Source: Scalindua_A sp046757465 (GTDB taxonomy: Bacteria > Planctomycetota > Brocadiia > Brocadiales > Scalinduaceae). Taken from it: a stretch of DNA of 64,000 bases. Below, piece after piece: positions 34,835-43,332 of the stretch. The stretch spans positions 1 through 64,000 of the forward strand of contig JBHHYH010000003.1 of NCBI GenBank assembly GCA_046757465.1. The letters are read 5' to 3'. Position numbers and translations under genes: made by a program. Below the pieces are notes generated by a model. The model was given only the letters and a program-made list of their open reading frames with translations. It was not told the DNA's origin and searched no databases. Each line of letters opens with the position of its first letter. The stretch's first letter is position 1.

Positions 34835-35170
34835 ATGAGAAAAATTTTGCACCGTGGCGGTACGCTGGGGAAGCCTGACAATGTGAAAAAACTAGGTGAT
34901 CTGGTACGCAAAACCACGGAAGTAGTAAAGGCGAGGAGCAAAGCCAATAGAGGATTAAGTGAAAAATGGGCGGCAATAGCAGGCCAGGATATCTTGGAGC
35001 ACACAGATGTAAAAGGGATCAACAAAGGCGTACTCTATGTCAAGGTAGATTCAGCTGCATGGCTGCATTACATAACGGCTTTTAAAAAAGAAGGATTATT
35101 AAAGACGGTACAGAGTGAATATAGGCAGAGGTATATTTCCAATATAAGGTTTTACATAGGGAATTTATAG
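34835..35170 (+). CDS. dciA: DUF721 protein, probable replicative-helicase loader DciA
   Basis: A 111-residue DUF721 protein. DciA is the ancestral loader of the replicative helicase DnaB in bacteria without DnaC. Typical marks are LSEKWAAIAGQDILEHTD and GVLYVKVDSAAWLHYI. It has AGGAGG at about 34828-34833 and starts 6 bases after dnaN, where recF is often found. The N-terminal residues (ILHRGGTLGKP) are encoded by a stretch that partly recurs as a repeat near 61274. Position beside dnaA and dnaN fits a replication role. Confidence 0.8.
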   Translation: MRKILHRGGTLGKPDNVKKLGDLVRKTTEVVKARSKANRGLSEKWAAIAGQDILEHTDVKGINKGVLYVKVDSAAWLHYITAFKKEGLLKTVQSEYRQRYISNIRFYIGNL

Positions 35171-35199
35171 AGACAGATATAGAAATTGGATATGGTATT

Positions 35200-37623
35200 G
35201 TGAGCGAAATAGAGAAATATGATGCAAGGTCAATAAAGGTCTTAGGTGGAATAGAGGCGGTTAGGAAAAGACCGGCCATGTACATTGGAGACACAACGCA
35301 AAGAGGCCTACACCATCTACTTGAAGAGGTCGTTGGAAATAGTGTTGATGAAGCAATGGGTGGTTTTTGCAATAACATCACAGTAAAGCTAAATCTGGAT
35401 GGAAGCGCAATGGTACAGGACGATGGGAGAGGTATTCCTGTTGATAAACATGTGGGAATGAACAAGCCGGCCGTTGAGGTGGTAATGACGACTTTACATG
35501 CAGGTGGCAAATTTGAGGGTAAAAGTTACAAGGTTTCCGGGGGACTACATGGTGTGGGAGTATCCGTTGTAAATGCACTTAGTGAGTGGCTAGAAGTAGA
35601 AGTAAGGAGAAGCGGATCTGTGTACTTCCAGCGTTTTGAACGTGGCCAACGGAAAACGGAACTAGAAGAACGGGGGGCCACAAAAAAGACAGGAACGAGG
35701 ATCGTTTTCAAGCCCGACAGCTCTATATTTGACGAAACGACGTTTAGTGCAGACGTAATAAAAAAAAGAACCAGGGAGCTTGCATTCCTCAACAAAGGTC
35801 TCTGTGTGACAGTAATTGACGAGAGAACGGATAGTAAGGAACAATTCAAATATGATGGGGGAATAAAGGTGTTCGTTAAAGAGCTAAACAGGGGCAAAGA
35901 GGTGATACATAGAGATGTAATATATTCTGAAAGAGAGCAAAGAGGCGTAGTCGTTGCATTTGCAATACAATATAACAACGGCTATACAGAGAACATACTC
36001 TCTTTTGCAAACAACATAAATACCATGGAAGGCGGAACACACGAGATAGGGTTCAGAACCGCATTAACGAGGACATTGAACGCATATGCAAGAGGAGCGG
36101 GGCTTGTAAAGGAAGGCAAGGCACCTACGGGTGATGATTATAGGGAAGGGCTGACAGCCATAGTTAGTGTAAAGGTTCCAGAGCCACAGTTTGAAGGGCA
36201 AACGAAGACAAAATTGGGAAATAGAGAAGTTCAGGGCCTTGTAGAAGCGGTGATAAACGAGCGGTTGAACATCTACTGTGAGGAAAACCCCACATCAGCT
36301 AGAGCGATAATAAACAAGGCGATAGAAACCTCCAGAGCAAGAGAGGCGGCAAGGAGGGCGAGGGAATTAGCAAGACGAAAGGGTGTGCTGGCCGGGGGAG
36401 ACTTGCCAGGGAAACTCGCAGATTGCTCCAGCCGTGATGTGAACTCCACAGAACTATTCATAGTTGAAGGAATTTCTGCAGGAGGGAGCGCTAAGCAAGG
36501 AAGAGATAGGAGAACGCAGGCTATCTTGCCGCTAAAGGGCGTGATATTAAATGTTGAAAAGGCCAGGGTAGAAAAAATGCTCAGTAACGAAGAAATTAGG
36601 ACTCTTATAAGCGCCATTGGCACAGGTATAGGAGTAGAAGAGTTTGATGCCAACAAATTGAGGTACGGGAAGGTGATAATAATGACTGATGCCGATGTAG
36701 ACGGTGCGCATATTAGAACACTACTGTTGACATTTTTCTTCAGACAAATGCCTGATTTAATCAATAGAGGAAACATTTATATAGCACAACCACCTCTTTA
36801 CAAGGTAACAAAGAAAAGAAAACAGGAATATTTGTACGATGACAAAGAATTACAGAAAACTATGGTAAGCATGGGAGCAGACGAGGCAGTGGTTGAGGTA
36901 TGTAATGGGGAAACCAAGCGCCTGGGAGGCGATAAGCTAAAGAAATTTGTTAGTCTTCTTGAGAAAATGGAAAGATATGACAAGATGTTAAATAAGAAAG
37001 GCGCATCTTTCAAAGACTACATAGGAGGGAGAAGGGAAGGGAGCTATCCTCTTTATAAAGTCATTTACAATGGACAGGAAAGATATCTTTATTCGGATGG
37101 CGAACTAAATGACTTGGTAAAGCGCCATCAAAAGGAGAAAGGAAGCAGCATAGAGATTGTGGAAGAGGACATCGAAAAAGGCAGAAACGGGGAGGACGCA
37201 ATCAGGGTGACGGAATTTCACGAAAGCAAGGAAATAGAAAACACCGTAAAGCTAATAGAGAACGAGGGACTAAAAATTGAGGCGTACTTCGAAGAACCAG
37301 GAAATAGAAAACTTCCCCCAATCAACTTAATATACAATGGGAATAAGATGTGCGTATCCTCATTATGCGAACTCTTGACGAAGGTGAGAGAGGTGGGGAA
37401 GGGCGGTCTTAGTATCCAGAGGTACAAGGGTCTTGGAGAAATGAATGCCGAGGAGTTAGCAGCAACAACTATGAATTCGTCAACCAGGACTTTGTTGAAG
37501 GTGAAAATTGAAGATGGCATAAAGGCAGATAAAATCTTCAGTACACTATCGGGAAAGGATGTTCAACAAAGACGAGAATATATAGAAACCCATGCGCTGG
37601 ATGTAAAAAATCTAGATGTGTGA
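35200..37623 (+). CDS. gyrB: DNA gyrase subunit B
   Basis: GyrB hydrolyses ATP and works with GyrA to introduce negative supercoils. The 807-residue protein has the GHKL ATPase (NSVDEAMGG, DDGRGIPVD, GGLHGVG), the transducer, the Toprim motif VEGISAGGSAKQGRDR, the metal-binding MTDADVDGAHIRTLLL, and a roughly 165-residue insertion in the Toprim as in Gram-negative gyrases. In the Toprim motif, the usual EGDSAGG reads EGISAGG. Start is GTG at 35200. It ends 5 bases from convergent dapF. Confidence 0.95.
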   Translation: MSEIEKYDARSIKVLGGIEAVRKRPAMYIGDTTQRGLHHLLEEVVGNSVDEAMGGFCNNITVKLNLDGSAMVQDDGRGIPVDKHVGMNKPAVEVVMTTLHAGGKFEGKSYKVSGGLHGVGVSVVNALSEWLEVEVRRSGSVYFQRFERGQRKTELEERGATKKTGTRIVFKPDSSIFDETTFSADVIKKRTRELAFLNKGLCVTVIDERTDSKEQFKYDGGIKVFVKELNRGKEVIHRDVIYSEREQRGVVVAFAIQYNNGYTENILSFANNINTMEGGTHEIGFRTALTRTLNAYARGAGLVKEGKAPTGDDYREGLTAIVSVKVPEPQFEGQTKTKLGNREVQGLVEAVINERLNIYCEENPTSARAIINKAIETSRAREAARRARELARRKGVLAGGDLPGKLADCSSRDVNSTELFIVEGISAGGSAKQGRDRRTQAILPLKGVILNVEKARVEKMLSNEEIRTLISAIGTGIGVEEFDANKLRYGKVIIMTDADVDGAHIRTLLLTFFFRQMPDLINRGNIYIAQPPLYKVTKKRKQEYLYDDKELQKTMVSMGADEAVVEVCNGETKRLGGDKLKKFVSLLEKMERYDKMLNKKGASFKDYIGGRREGSYPLYKVIYNGQERYLYSDGELNDLVKRHQKEKGSSIEIVEEDIEKGRNGEDAIRVTEFHESKEIENTVKLIENEGLKIEAYFEEPGNRKLPPINLIYNGNKMCVSSLCELLTKVREVGKGGLSIQRYKGLGEMNAEELAATTMNSSTRTLLKVKIEDGIKADKIFSTLSGKDVQQRREYIETHALDVKNLDV

Positions 37624-37628
37624 AAATA

Positions 37629-38468
37629 TCAGAATGTGTTTTCTCCCCACCAACCGGTGAATACAAACTCCGCGGGGCCAGTCATGTACGTTTTGTTGTT
37701 GTTCGCCCACTCTATTTTCAATTCACCACCGGGTAGATATGTTGTTACTATCCTTTCGGTTGCCTTATTTAAGACGCATGCAATACAAACGGCCACTGCT
37801 CCTGTACCACAAGCCAGCGTTTCCCCTGAACCCCTTTCCCAGGATCGCATTTTAATTTTGTTGGGGGAGACGACCTGAGCAAAATGGGCATTTGTTCTTT
37901 CCGGGAAGGCCTTGTGATTTTCGATAGACTTGCCCATGATAGGAAGCTGTACGGATTCAACATCATCAACAAGAATAATACAGTGAGGGTTCCCCATCGA
38001 AACACATGTAATATTTAGCGAAACACCATCTACAAGGAGAGGTTCGTTTATAACCTGTGTATTTTCGCCCAACATGGGTATATCATTTCTAAGTAACTTT
38101 GGCATGCCCATATCTACCCTTACTCGGGAGACTTTACCATTTACTGTGATTAATTCTGCTGTCTTTATTCCAGAAAGGGTTTCAATTTTGATTTTATCAC
38201 TCTTACTTAATCCATGATGGTGAGAATATTTAGCTACACATCTTATACCATTGCCGCACATCTGCGCCTCGCTGCCATCAGCGTTAAATATGCGCATCTT
38301 GACGTCAGCTACTTGTGACGGCATTATTAGTATTATGCCGTCACTGCCAACGCCGAAGTGTCTGTCACTCATTGCGACTGCAAGTTTTGATGGGGCTTCC
38401 ACTTTTTCTTCAAAGCAATTGATGTATATGTAGTCGTTCCCGATTCCCTGCATTTTGGTAAATTTCAA
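37629..38468 (-). CDS. dapF: diaminopimelate epimerase
   Basis: DapF converts LL-diaminopimelate to the meso form for peptidoglycan and lysine. It uses two cysteines seen here in MCGNGIRCVAKY and ACGTGAVAVCIACVL. Length 279 is normal. The start MKFTKMQGIGNDYIYINCF is canonical. Its presence, with the Mur ligase and MltA, shows a peptidoglycan-making cell. It lies upstream of no operon partner except aspartokinase 206 bases away on the same strand. Confidence 0.95.
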   Translation of the reverse strand: MKFTKMQGIGNDYIYINCFEEKVEAPSKLAVAMSDRHFGVGSDGIILIMPSQVADVKMRIFNADGSEAQMCGNGIRCVAKYSHHHGLSKSDKIKIETLSGIKTAELITVNGKVSRVRVDMGMPKLLRNDIPMLGENTQVINEPLLVDGVSLNITCVSMGNPHCIILVDDVESVQLPIMGKSIENHKAFPERTNAHFAQVVSPNKIKMRSWERGSGETLACGTGAVAVCIACVLNKATERIVTTYLPGGELKIEWANNNKTYMTGPAEFVFTGWWGENTF

Positions 38469-38674
38469 TGTGTATCCTCATTAATAAGAAAATGAACGGC
38501 AAGATTTGATTTCAAAAGATTTCCTCTCAGATTTTATCAAAGCGGACTTTTTTGTCAACATATAGTAAGTTAGGCATGTGTCTTTGCGTCATGTTTGGGG
38601 AACCAGAAATAAGATGTATCAAAGGCTTAAGAAAGGCTGCAGATTGGTTTCGAAGGGTGTTGAAAAAATAGAAT

Positions 38675-39916
38675 TTAGGAGCCTTGGGCAAGGGCTTGTG
38701 GTTCCTTATCAAGCTCAAACGCCCTATGTACTGCAATCAGGGCACATTCTGCTTGGCTCTCTTCTATAACGCAGGATATCTTGATCTCGGATGTGCTTAT
38801 CATTTGTATATTAATCTTCTCATCAGAGAGAGTACTGAATAGCTTTTCAGCTATCCCACAGTGTGATCTCATACCTACACCCACGATTGATAGTTTTGCT
38901 ATCTTGTCATCAGCAATTATTTTCTTCGCCTTAATTTCCTCTTTAATCCTTTCCGTTGTGGCAAGGGCAAGCGGGAGGTCATTCTTCAGGACAGTAAACG
39001 TTACGTCTGTCAAGCCATGTGCACCAATATTTTGGATTATCATGTCTACATTTACGTTTTCTTTCGCAAGTTCTCGAAATATCTTGGCCGCTTGTCCAGG
39101 TTTATCATATACCCCGATAATGGTTATCTTTGCTTCATTTTTTGTGACAGTTGCACCACTCACAACGATTTTTTCCATTTCACTCACCTCTTTGCATATA
39201 AGGGTTCCTGTGCCGTCGTTAAAGCTAGGCCTTACGCGAATGGGGACGTTGTAATTCTTTGCAAGTTCAACCGATCTTACATGAACAACTTGCGCACCCA
39301 TGCTTGCAAGTTCTAGTATTTCATCATAGGATATTTTAGTTAGTTTTCGTGCCTCGGGGACAATGTGAGGGTCTGCCGTATATATTCCATCGACGTCAGT
39401 ATATATATCACATATGTCTGCTTTAAGCATAGCGGCCAGAGCCACTGCAGTGGTATCAGAACCTCCACGTCCCAGGGTTGTTATGTTATCGTTTTCATCT
39501 ACGCCTTGATATCCAGCAACTATCACGATTTTATCCTGAGAAAGCTCTTCCATGATACGGTTAGCATTTATGCTGATTATCCTTGCATTAGTATGGAAGC
39601 TATCCGTAGTAATCCCAACTTGCCTGCCTGCAAAAGATACCGCGGGATAACCAAGGGAATGAATTGCCATGGCCATGAGTGCACTTGACATTTGCTCTCC
39701 TGTAGAGAGTAACATATCTAACTCACGTGACGAAGGACGATCGTTAATTTCGTAGGCTAGTTCCAATAGTTCATCGGTCATTCTTCCTCTTGCAGAAACA
39801 ACTACAACGACCTTGTTGCCAGCTGAGTACGTCTTGATAACGCGCTTAGCTGCAGACTTTATGTGAGTTGCGTTGGCGATAGACGTCCCACCGAATTTTT
39901 GGACAGTTAATTGCAC
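38675..39916 (-). CDS. lysC: aspartate kinase
   Basis: Aspartokinase phosphorylates aspartate, the first step toward lysine, threonine and methionine. The 413-residue single-function enzyme shows VQKFGGTSIANATHIKSA, the VAGYQGVDENDNITTLGRGG loop with GRGGSDTTAVALA, and two C-terminal ACT domains (MIIQNIGAHGLTDVTFTVL and MISTSEIKISCVIEES) for feedback control. No lysine riboswitch is seen in the 129-base upstream gap. Confidence 0.95.
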   Translation of the reverse strand: MQLTVQKFGGTSIANATHIKSAAKRVIKTYSAGNKVVVVVSARGRMTDELLELAYEINDRPSSRELDMLLSTGEQMSSALMAMAIHSLGYPAVSFAGRQVGITTDSFHTNARIISINANRIMEELSQDKIVIVAGYQGVDENDNITTLGRGGSDTTAVALAAMLKADICDIYTDVDGIYTADPHIVPEARKLTKISYDEILELASMGAQVVHVRSVELAKNYNVPIRVRPSFNDGTGTLICKEVSEMEKIVVSGATVTKNEAKITIIGVYDKPGQAAKIFRELAKENVNVDMIIQNIGAHGLTDVTFTVLKNDLPLALATTERIKEEIKAKKIIADDKIAKLSIVGVGMRSHCGIAEKLFSTLSDEKINIQMISTSEIKISCVIEESQAECALIAVHRAFELDKEPQALAQGS

Positions 39917-40045
39917 TATACTCCTCGTAGATTAAGCGTTATAAATGTTTGGCAACTAAAATCATGCCATATTATAGGGCAGCCTATCTGCGTCGCAAAA
40001 GCAGCAGGCTTGAAGTTGGCACAACAACCTTTTAAGTTTTGCATT

Positions 40046-40630
40046 TTACTCTAAGTTGGCATGCCTCTTCTGCATTTCAACTTCTTCTCTGTTGAGTAAG
40101 CGTACAAGTGTCAAAATTACAGCATCAAGGTATACAAGGCAGGCCTGTTCAAATAATGTGCTGCGAAATTGTACTGAACAGCGGGATTGCAAAACCTGAC
40201 CAATCTCCCTTGCTGGTATCTCAATAGTTAAGGTTGCATAATTAGATAACTCAGAATTCGGGTGTGCAGTGATTACTACGATGAATGCATTTAGACGCCT
40301 TGCTAGCCCTGCAATGTGACACGTTATAGAGGTTGTCCCAGAACTACTACATGCAATGAGCATGTCACCCTTATCAATGTTAGGCGTTGTTGTATCACCG
40401 ACAACATGGCACGTAAATCCAATGTGAGTTAGGCGCATGGCAAAAGTTCTGGCAACTAGACCCGAACGACCTTGTCCGGTTACGAAAATGTTCTTTGATG
40501 ATTTGATTGCGTCTATAAACCTTTTGAATTCGTCTTCCTTTATCTCGGCAAGGACGGCTTGCACTTCGTTTATTATCGTCTTGGCGGCGGACTTAATGCT
40601 CAGATTGTTTTTGGAATTCATATTTTGCAT
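40046..40630 (-). CDS. hxlB: SIS-domain 6-phospho-3-hexuloisomerase
   Basis: The 194-residue protein matches 6-phospho-3-hexuloisomerase, which converts hexulose 6-phosphate to fructose 6-phosphate in the ribulose-monophosphate pathway. The SIS core is visible as NIFVTGQGRSGLVARTFAMRL and DMLIACSSSGTTSITCHIA. The N-terminus is amphipathic helical as in the family. Partner hexulose-phosphate synthase (hxlA) is not nearby, so the pathway cannot be confirmed. Two ATG starts, 40630 and 40621, are possible. Confidence 0.75.
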   Translation of the reverse strand: MQNMNSKNNLSIKSAAKTIINEVQAVLAEIKEDEFKRFIDAIKSSKNIFVTGQGRSGLVARTFAMRLTHIGFTCHVVGDTTTPNIDKGDMLIACSSSGTTSITCHIAGLARRLNAFIVVITAHPNSELSNYATLTIEIPAREIGQVLQSRCSVQFRSTLFEQACLVYLDAVILTLVRLLNREEVEMQKRHANLE

Positions 40631-40689
40631 GTTAAACCTTCATAACCTTCCGGGTCACCACGAAGTTCGCCTTAGCAAATTCCGCACAA

Positions 40690-40809
40690 GGGCGGACGAG
40701 GGCGCTGACAAAGGCACGACATGAAAATTGGATTCCTTGCGAAAGCAAGGGTGCCTCCCTTGCCCGACAGATGGCAGGCGGCCCTTTCGGGAGGCGCCCT
40801 CGTCCGCCC
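40690..40809. repeat. GC-rich inverted-repeat element, 16-bp arms
   Basis: GGGCGGACGAGGGCGC at 40690-40705 and its exact complement at 40794-40809 flank 88 bases with further hairpins, such as CCTTGCGAAAGCAAGG. The right part resembles the GC-rich stretch at 56777-56818. It lies between hxlB and yggT, outside genes, and the region 40680-41021 holds no reading frame of interest. Confidence 0.75.
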
Positions 40810-41021
40810 TGGCGGGATTCCGGGGCTTATTTTCGTTTTGACAATAAATTTTATCAATTATTTATGATAATTTCAAGTGGGATGTATATGATAGTTTATA
40901 AATATCGTTTTTTATTCTAGTTCCTGGATGTTCAGATTTAAATTTTTGTTGCCATAAGGGGTATTTATTGATAATATTAATTTTTAAACCTTAACATATT
41001 TGGAATTGTTTTCATATATAA

Positions 41022-41261
41022 ATGGCAATTAATTGGCTTGTTGGGCAAATTATAACGCTCTACGAAATAGTAATAATCGTGAGGATCGTTTTGTCATGGG
41101 TCCCACATAACGCGCATCATCCGGCAGCAGCTTTTCTTTATAAAATAACTGAGCCGATTTTGGCGCCGGTTAGACGGGTAATTCCATCCATAGGGGGAAT
41201 AGATATTTCACCTATAGTTGTTTTTATAGGTCTTGGTTTTGTCAAAAGGGTTTTTAGTTAA
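41022..41261 (+). CDS. YggT family membrane protein
   Basis: A 79-residue protein with two hydrophobic helices around residues 5-25 and 55-75. The motif IVIIVRIVLSWVPHNAHHP and the later PIVVFIGLGFV match YggT, which are cell-division or osmotic-stress associated membrane proteins of uncertain function. RVIPSIGGIDISPI between the helices is characteristic. It sits alone upstream of deoC. Confidence 0.85.
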   Translation: MAINWLVGQIITLYEIVIIVRIVLSWVPHNAHHPAAAFLYKITEPILAPVRRVIPSIGGIDISPIVVFIGLGFVKRVFS

Positions 41262-41365
41262 GCGGTATAAATATAATTTGTTTGATACGAGGCAGGGCAT
41301 TTCTTCACGGCATACCAAATTTTCATAACAATCTGCAGCTTAACTAAAGCGAGCAGCGTTCTTAC

Positions 41366-42082
41366 ATGGAGCCATATCACCATAGAATCTCACGCAAAGA
41401 GCTTGCAAGGTTTATTGAGCACACACTTCTCAGGCCAGATGTTAAAGATAGCGATATAGAGAGGGTGTGTGAAGAGGCTGTTAGATTTAATTTTGTGGCT
41501 GTTTGCATACCACCATTTTATACCTCATTGGCGTCTGGAATCTTGAAACATTCTGGGGTAAAGGCGTGTACAGTAGTAGGGTTCCCTTTTGGTTATAATT
41601 TCCCTGAAAGTAAATCTTTTGAGGCAGCACGGGCAGTAGAAAATGGAGCGGACGAATTGGACATGGTTATCAATATTACTGCATTGAAGTCAGGAGTTTT
41701 TACGTCCGTATGTAAAGATATTGGAGGTGTTGTTAGCGCTGCAAAAGGGAGAAAAGTTAAAGTAATCATAGAGACATGTTATCTTAGTAGGAAGGAAAAA
41801 ATAAAGGCATGCGAATGTGCAGTAAAATCTGGTGCAGCATTTGTGAAGACATCAACAGGGCTTGGGACAAGTGGAGCCTCAATTGAGGATGTCCGTTTAA
41901 TGTGTAGATTGGTCCCTGAAGGGATTGGTGTAAAGGCAGCAGGAGGGATTAGGGATTTAAAAACGGCTTTGGCGATGATTGAGGCGGGTGCTAAAAGGAT
42001 AGGTACAAGTGCAGGGGTTGAATTAATTTCCGAGATTCAAGAAGGGAAAAAGGTGGAAGTTAACGAGACATTAAATGATTGA
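41366..42082 (+). CDS. deoC: deoxyribose-phosphate aldolase
   Basis: DeoC cleaves 2-deoxyribose 5-phosphate to acetaldehyde and glyceraldehyde 3-phosphate. The 238-residue TIM barrel has the Schiff-base lysine in VKTSTGLGTSGAS and the catalytic VIIETCYLS. EHTLLRPDVKDSDIERVC at the start is typical. It overlaps deoB by 8 bases, so the two act together to turn deoxyribose 1-phosphate into central metabolites. Confidence 0.95.
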   Translation: MEPYHHRISRKELARFIEHTLLRPDVKDSDIERVCEEAVRFNFVAVCIPPFYTSLASGILKHSGVKACTVVGFPFGYNFPESKSFEAARAVENGADELDMVINITALKSGVFTSVCKDIGGVVSAAKGRKVKVIIETCYLSRKEKIKACECAVKSGAAFVKTSTGLGTSGASIEDVRLMCRLVPEGIGVKAAGGIRDLKTALAMIEAGAKRIGTSAGVELISEIQEGKKVEVNETLND

Positions 42083-43259
42083 TAGAGTAATCGTTGTAGT
42101 TCTTGATAGCGTTGGAATCGGCGAGTTGCCAGATGCTTTTAAATTCGGTGATGAAGGTAGCAATACACTGGTAAATACTGCAAAGGCGGTTAGGGGGTTA
42201 AACATACCTCATCTTGAAGACTTTGGTATAGGAAAAATTGAATCCATTTGTGGTGTTTCTGGAGATGTCGAGGGGAAAGCGTTTTATGGCAAGATGTCAG
42301 AAGTCTCAGCAGCCAAAGATACGACCTCCGGGCATTGGGAAATTGCAGGCGTAATCACAAGGAAACCTTTTCCTACATACCCAGAGGGATTTCCGAAGGA
42401 CGTTATTCAAAGATTTACTGAAGCCATTGGTAGATCAATATTGGGCAATAAACCAGCATCGGGGACTGAAATAATAAAGGAACTTGGAGCGGAACACATT
42501 AAAACAGGCTTCCCAATTGTGTATACGTCTGCTGACAGTGTATTCCAGATTGCTGCGTGTGAGGATATTATACCTGTTGAATCATTATATGAAATGTGTG
42601 AATATGCTAGAGAAATATTAAAAGGTGAACACAATGTCGGGCGAGTTATTGCAAGACCATTCATAATAGAAAAAGACAGATATATACGGACTGAGAGGAG
42701 GAAAGACTTCTCTTTACCTCCACCCGGGGAAACGCTGTTAGACAGAGCGGTAAAAAAAGGATATGAAGTTATTGCTATAGGTAAAATTGGTGATATTTTT
42801 GCACATAAGGGGGTAACGAAGGAAATACATACGACCGATAATAATGATGGTATTTCAAGCACAATAGAATGGATTAAAAAAGAGGAGGTTAAAGGGATCA
42901 TTTTTACGAATTTAATTGACTTTGATATGAAGTATGGGCATAGAAATGATCCAAAGGGTTATGCAGAAGCTTTAGAGGCATTTGACCATAGGCTACCGGA
43001 GATTGTTGGCGCATTAAAAGAAAAAGATATTATCATCATTACTGCCGATCATGGTTGTGATCCTACAACACCCAGTACGGATCACTCTCGGGAGTACGTG
43101 CCGCTTTTAGTTTATGGGAAAAAGTTAGGGAAGCCTAAATCGCTTGGTATACGAAAATCATTTGCGGATGTGGGAGCAACGGCAGCGGAAGCCCTGTTAA
43201 TACCAGAGTTTAATAAAGGGAAAAGTTTTTTAAAAGAACTGATCTTAAATCAAACGTGA
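42075..43259 (+). CDS. deoB: phosphopentomutase
   Basis: DeoB interconverts (deoxy)ribose 1-phosphate and 5-phosphate, using two metal ions in the alkaline-phosphatase fold. The 394-residue protein has VVVLDSVGIGELPDA at the start, AKDTTSGHWEIAG with the phosphorylated Thr, and ITADHGCDPTTPSTDHSRE for metal ligands. It overlaps deoC and together they form a nucleoside-salvage pair, with the phosphorylase not nearby. Confidence 0.95.
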   Translation: MIDRVIVVVLDSVGIGELPDAFKFGDEGSNTLVNTAKAVRGLNIPHLEDFGIGKIESICGVSGDVEGKAFYGKMSEVSAAKDTTSGHWEIAGVITRKPFPTYPEGFPKDVIQRFTEAIGRSILGNKPASGTEIIKELGAEHIKTGFPIVYTSADSVFQIAACEDIIPVESLYEMCEYAREILKGEHNVGRVIARPFIIEKDRYIRTERRKDFSLPPPGETLLDRAVKKGYEVIAIGKIGDIFAHKGVTKEIHTTDNNDGISSTIEWIKKEEVKGIIFTNLIDFDMKYGHRNDPKGYAEALEAFDHRLPEIVGALKEKDIIIITADHGCDPTTPSTDHSREYVPLLVYGKKLGKPKSLGIRKSFADVGATAAEALLIPEFNKGKSFLKELILNQT

Positions 43260-43332
43260 TTTGGTACTGGCGCAACTTTGTGTGTGGCAGGAATCATGTT
43301 GGCAGGTTGACACTTATTGGACGATAATTAAT

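Noticed and set aside
39917..40045. Possible lysine riboswitch upstream of lysC
   Set aside because: The gap is 129 bases, too short for the usual aptamer plus expression platform, and the conserved core is absent.
40040..40080. Possible sigma-54 promoter with TGGCATG and TTCTGCA
   Set aside because: The spacing between GG and GC is 12 rather than 10 bases, and it lies within a coding region.
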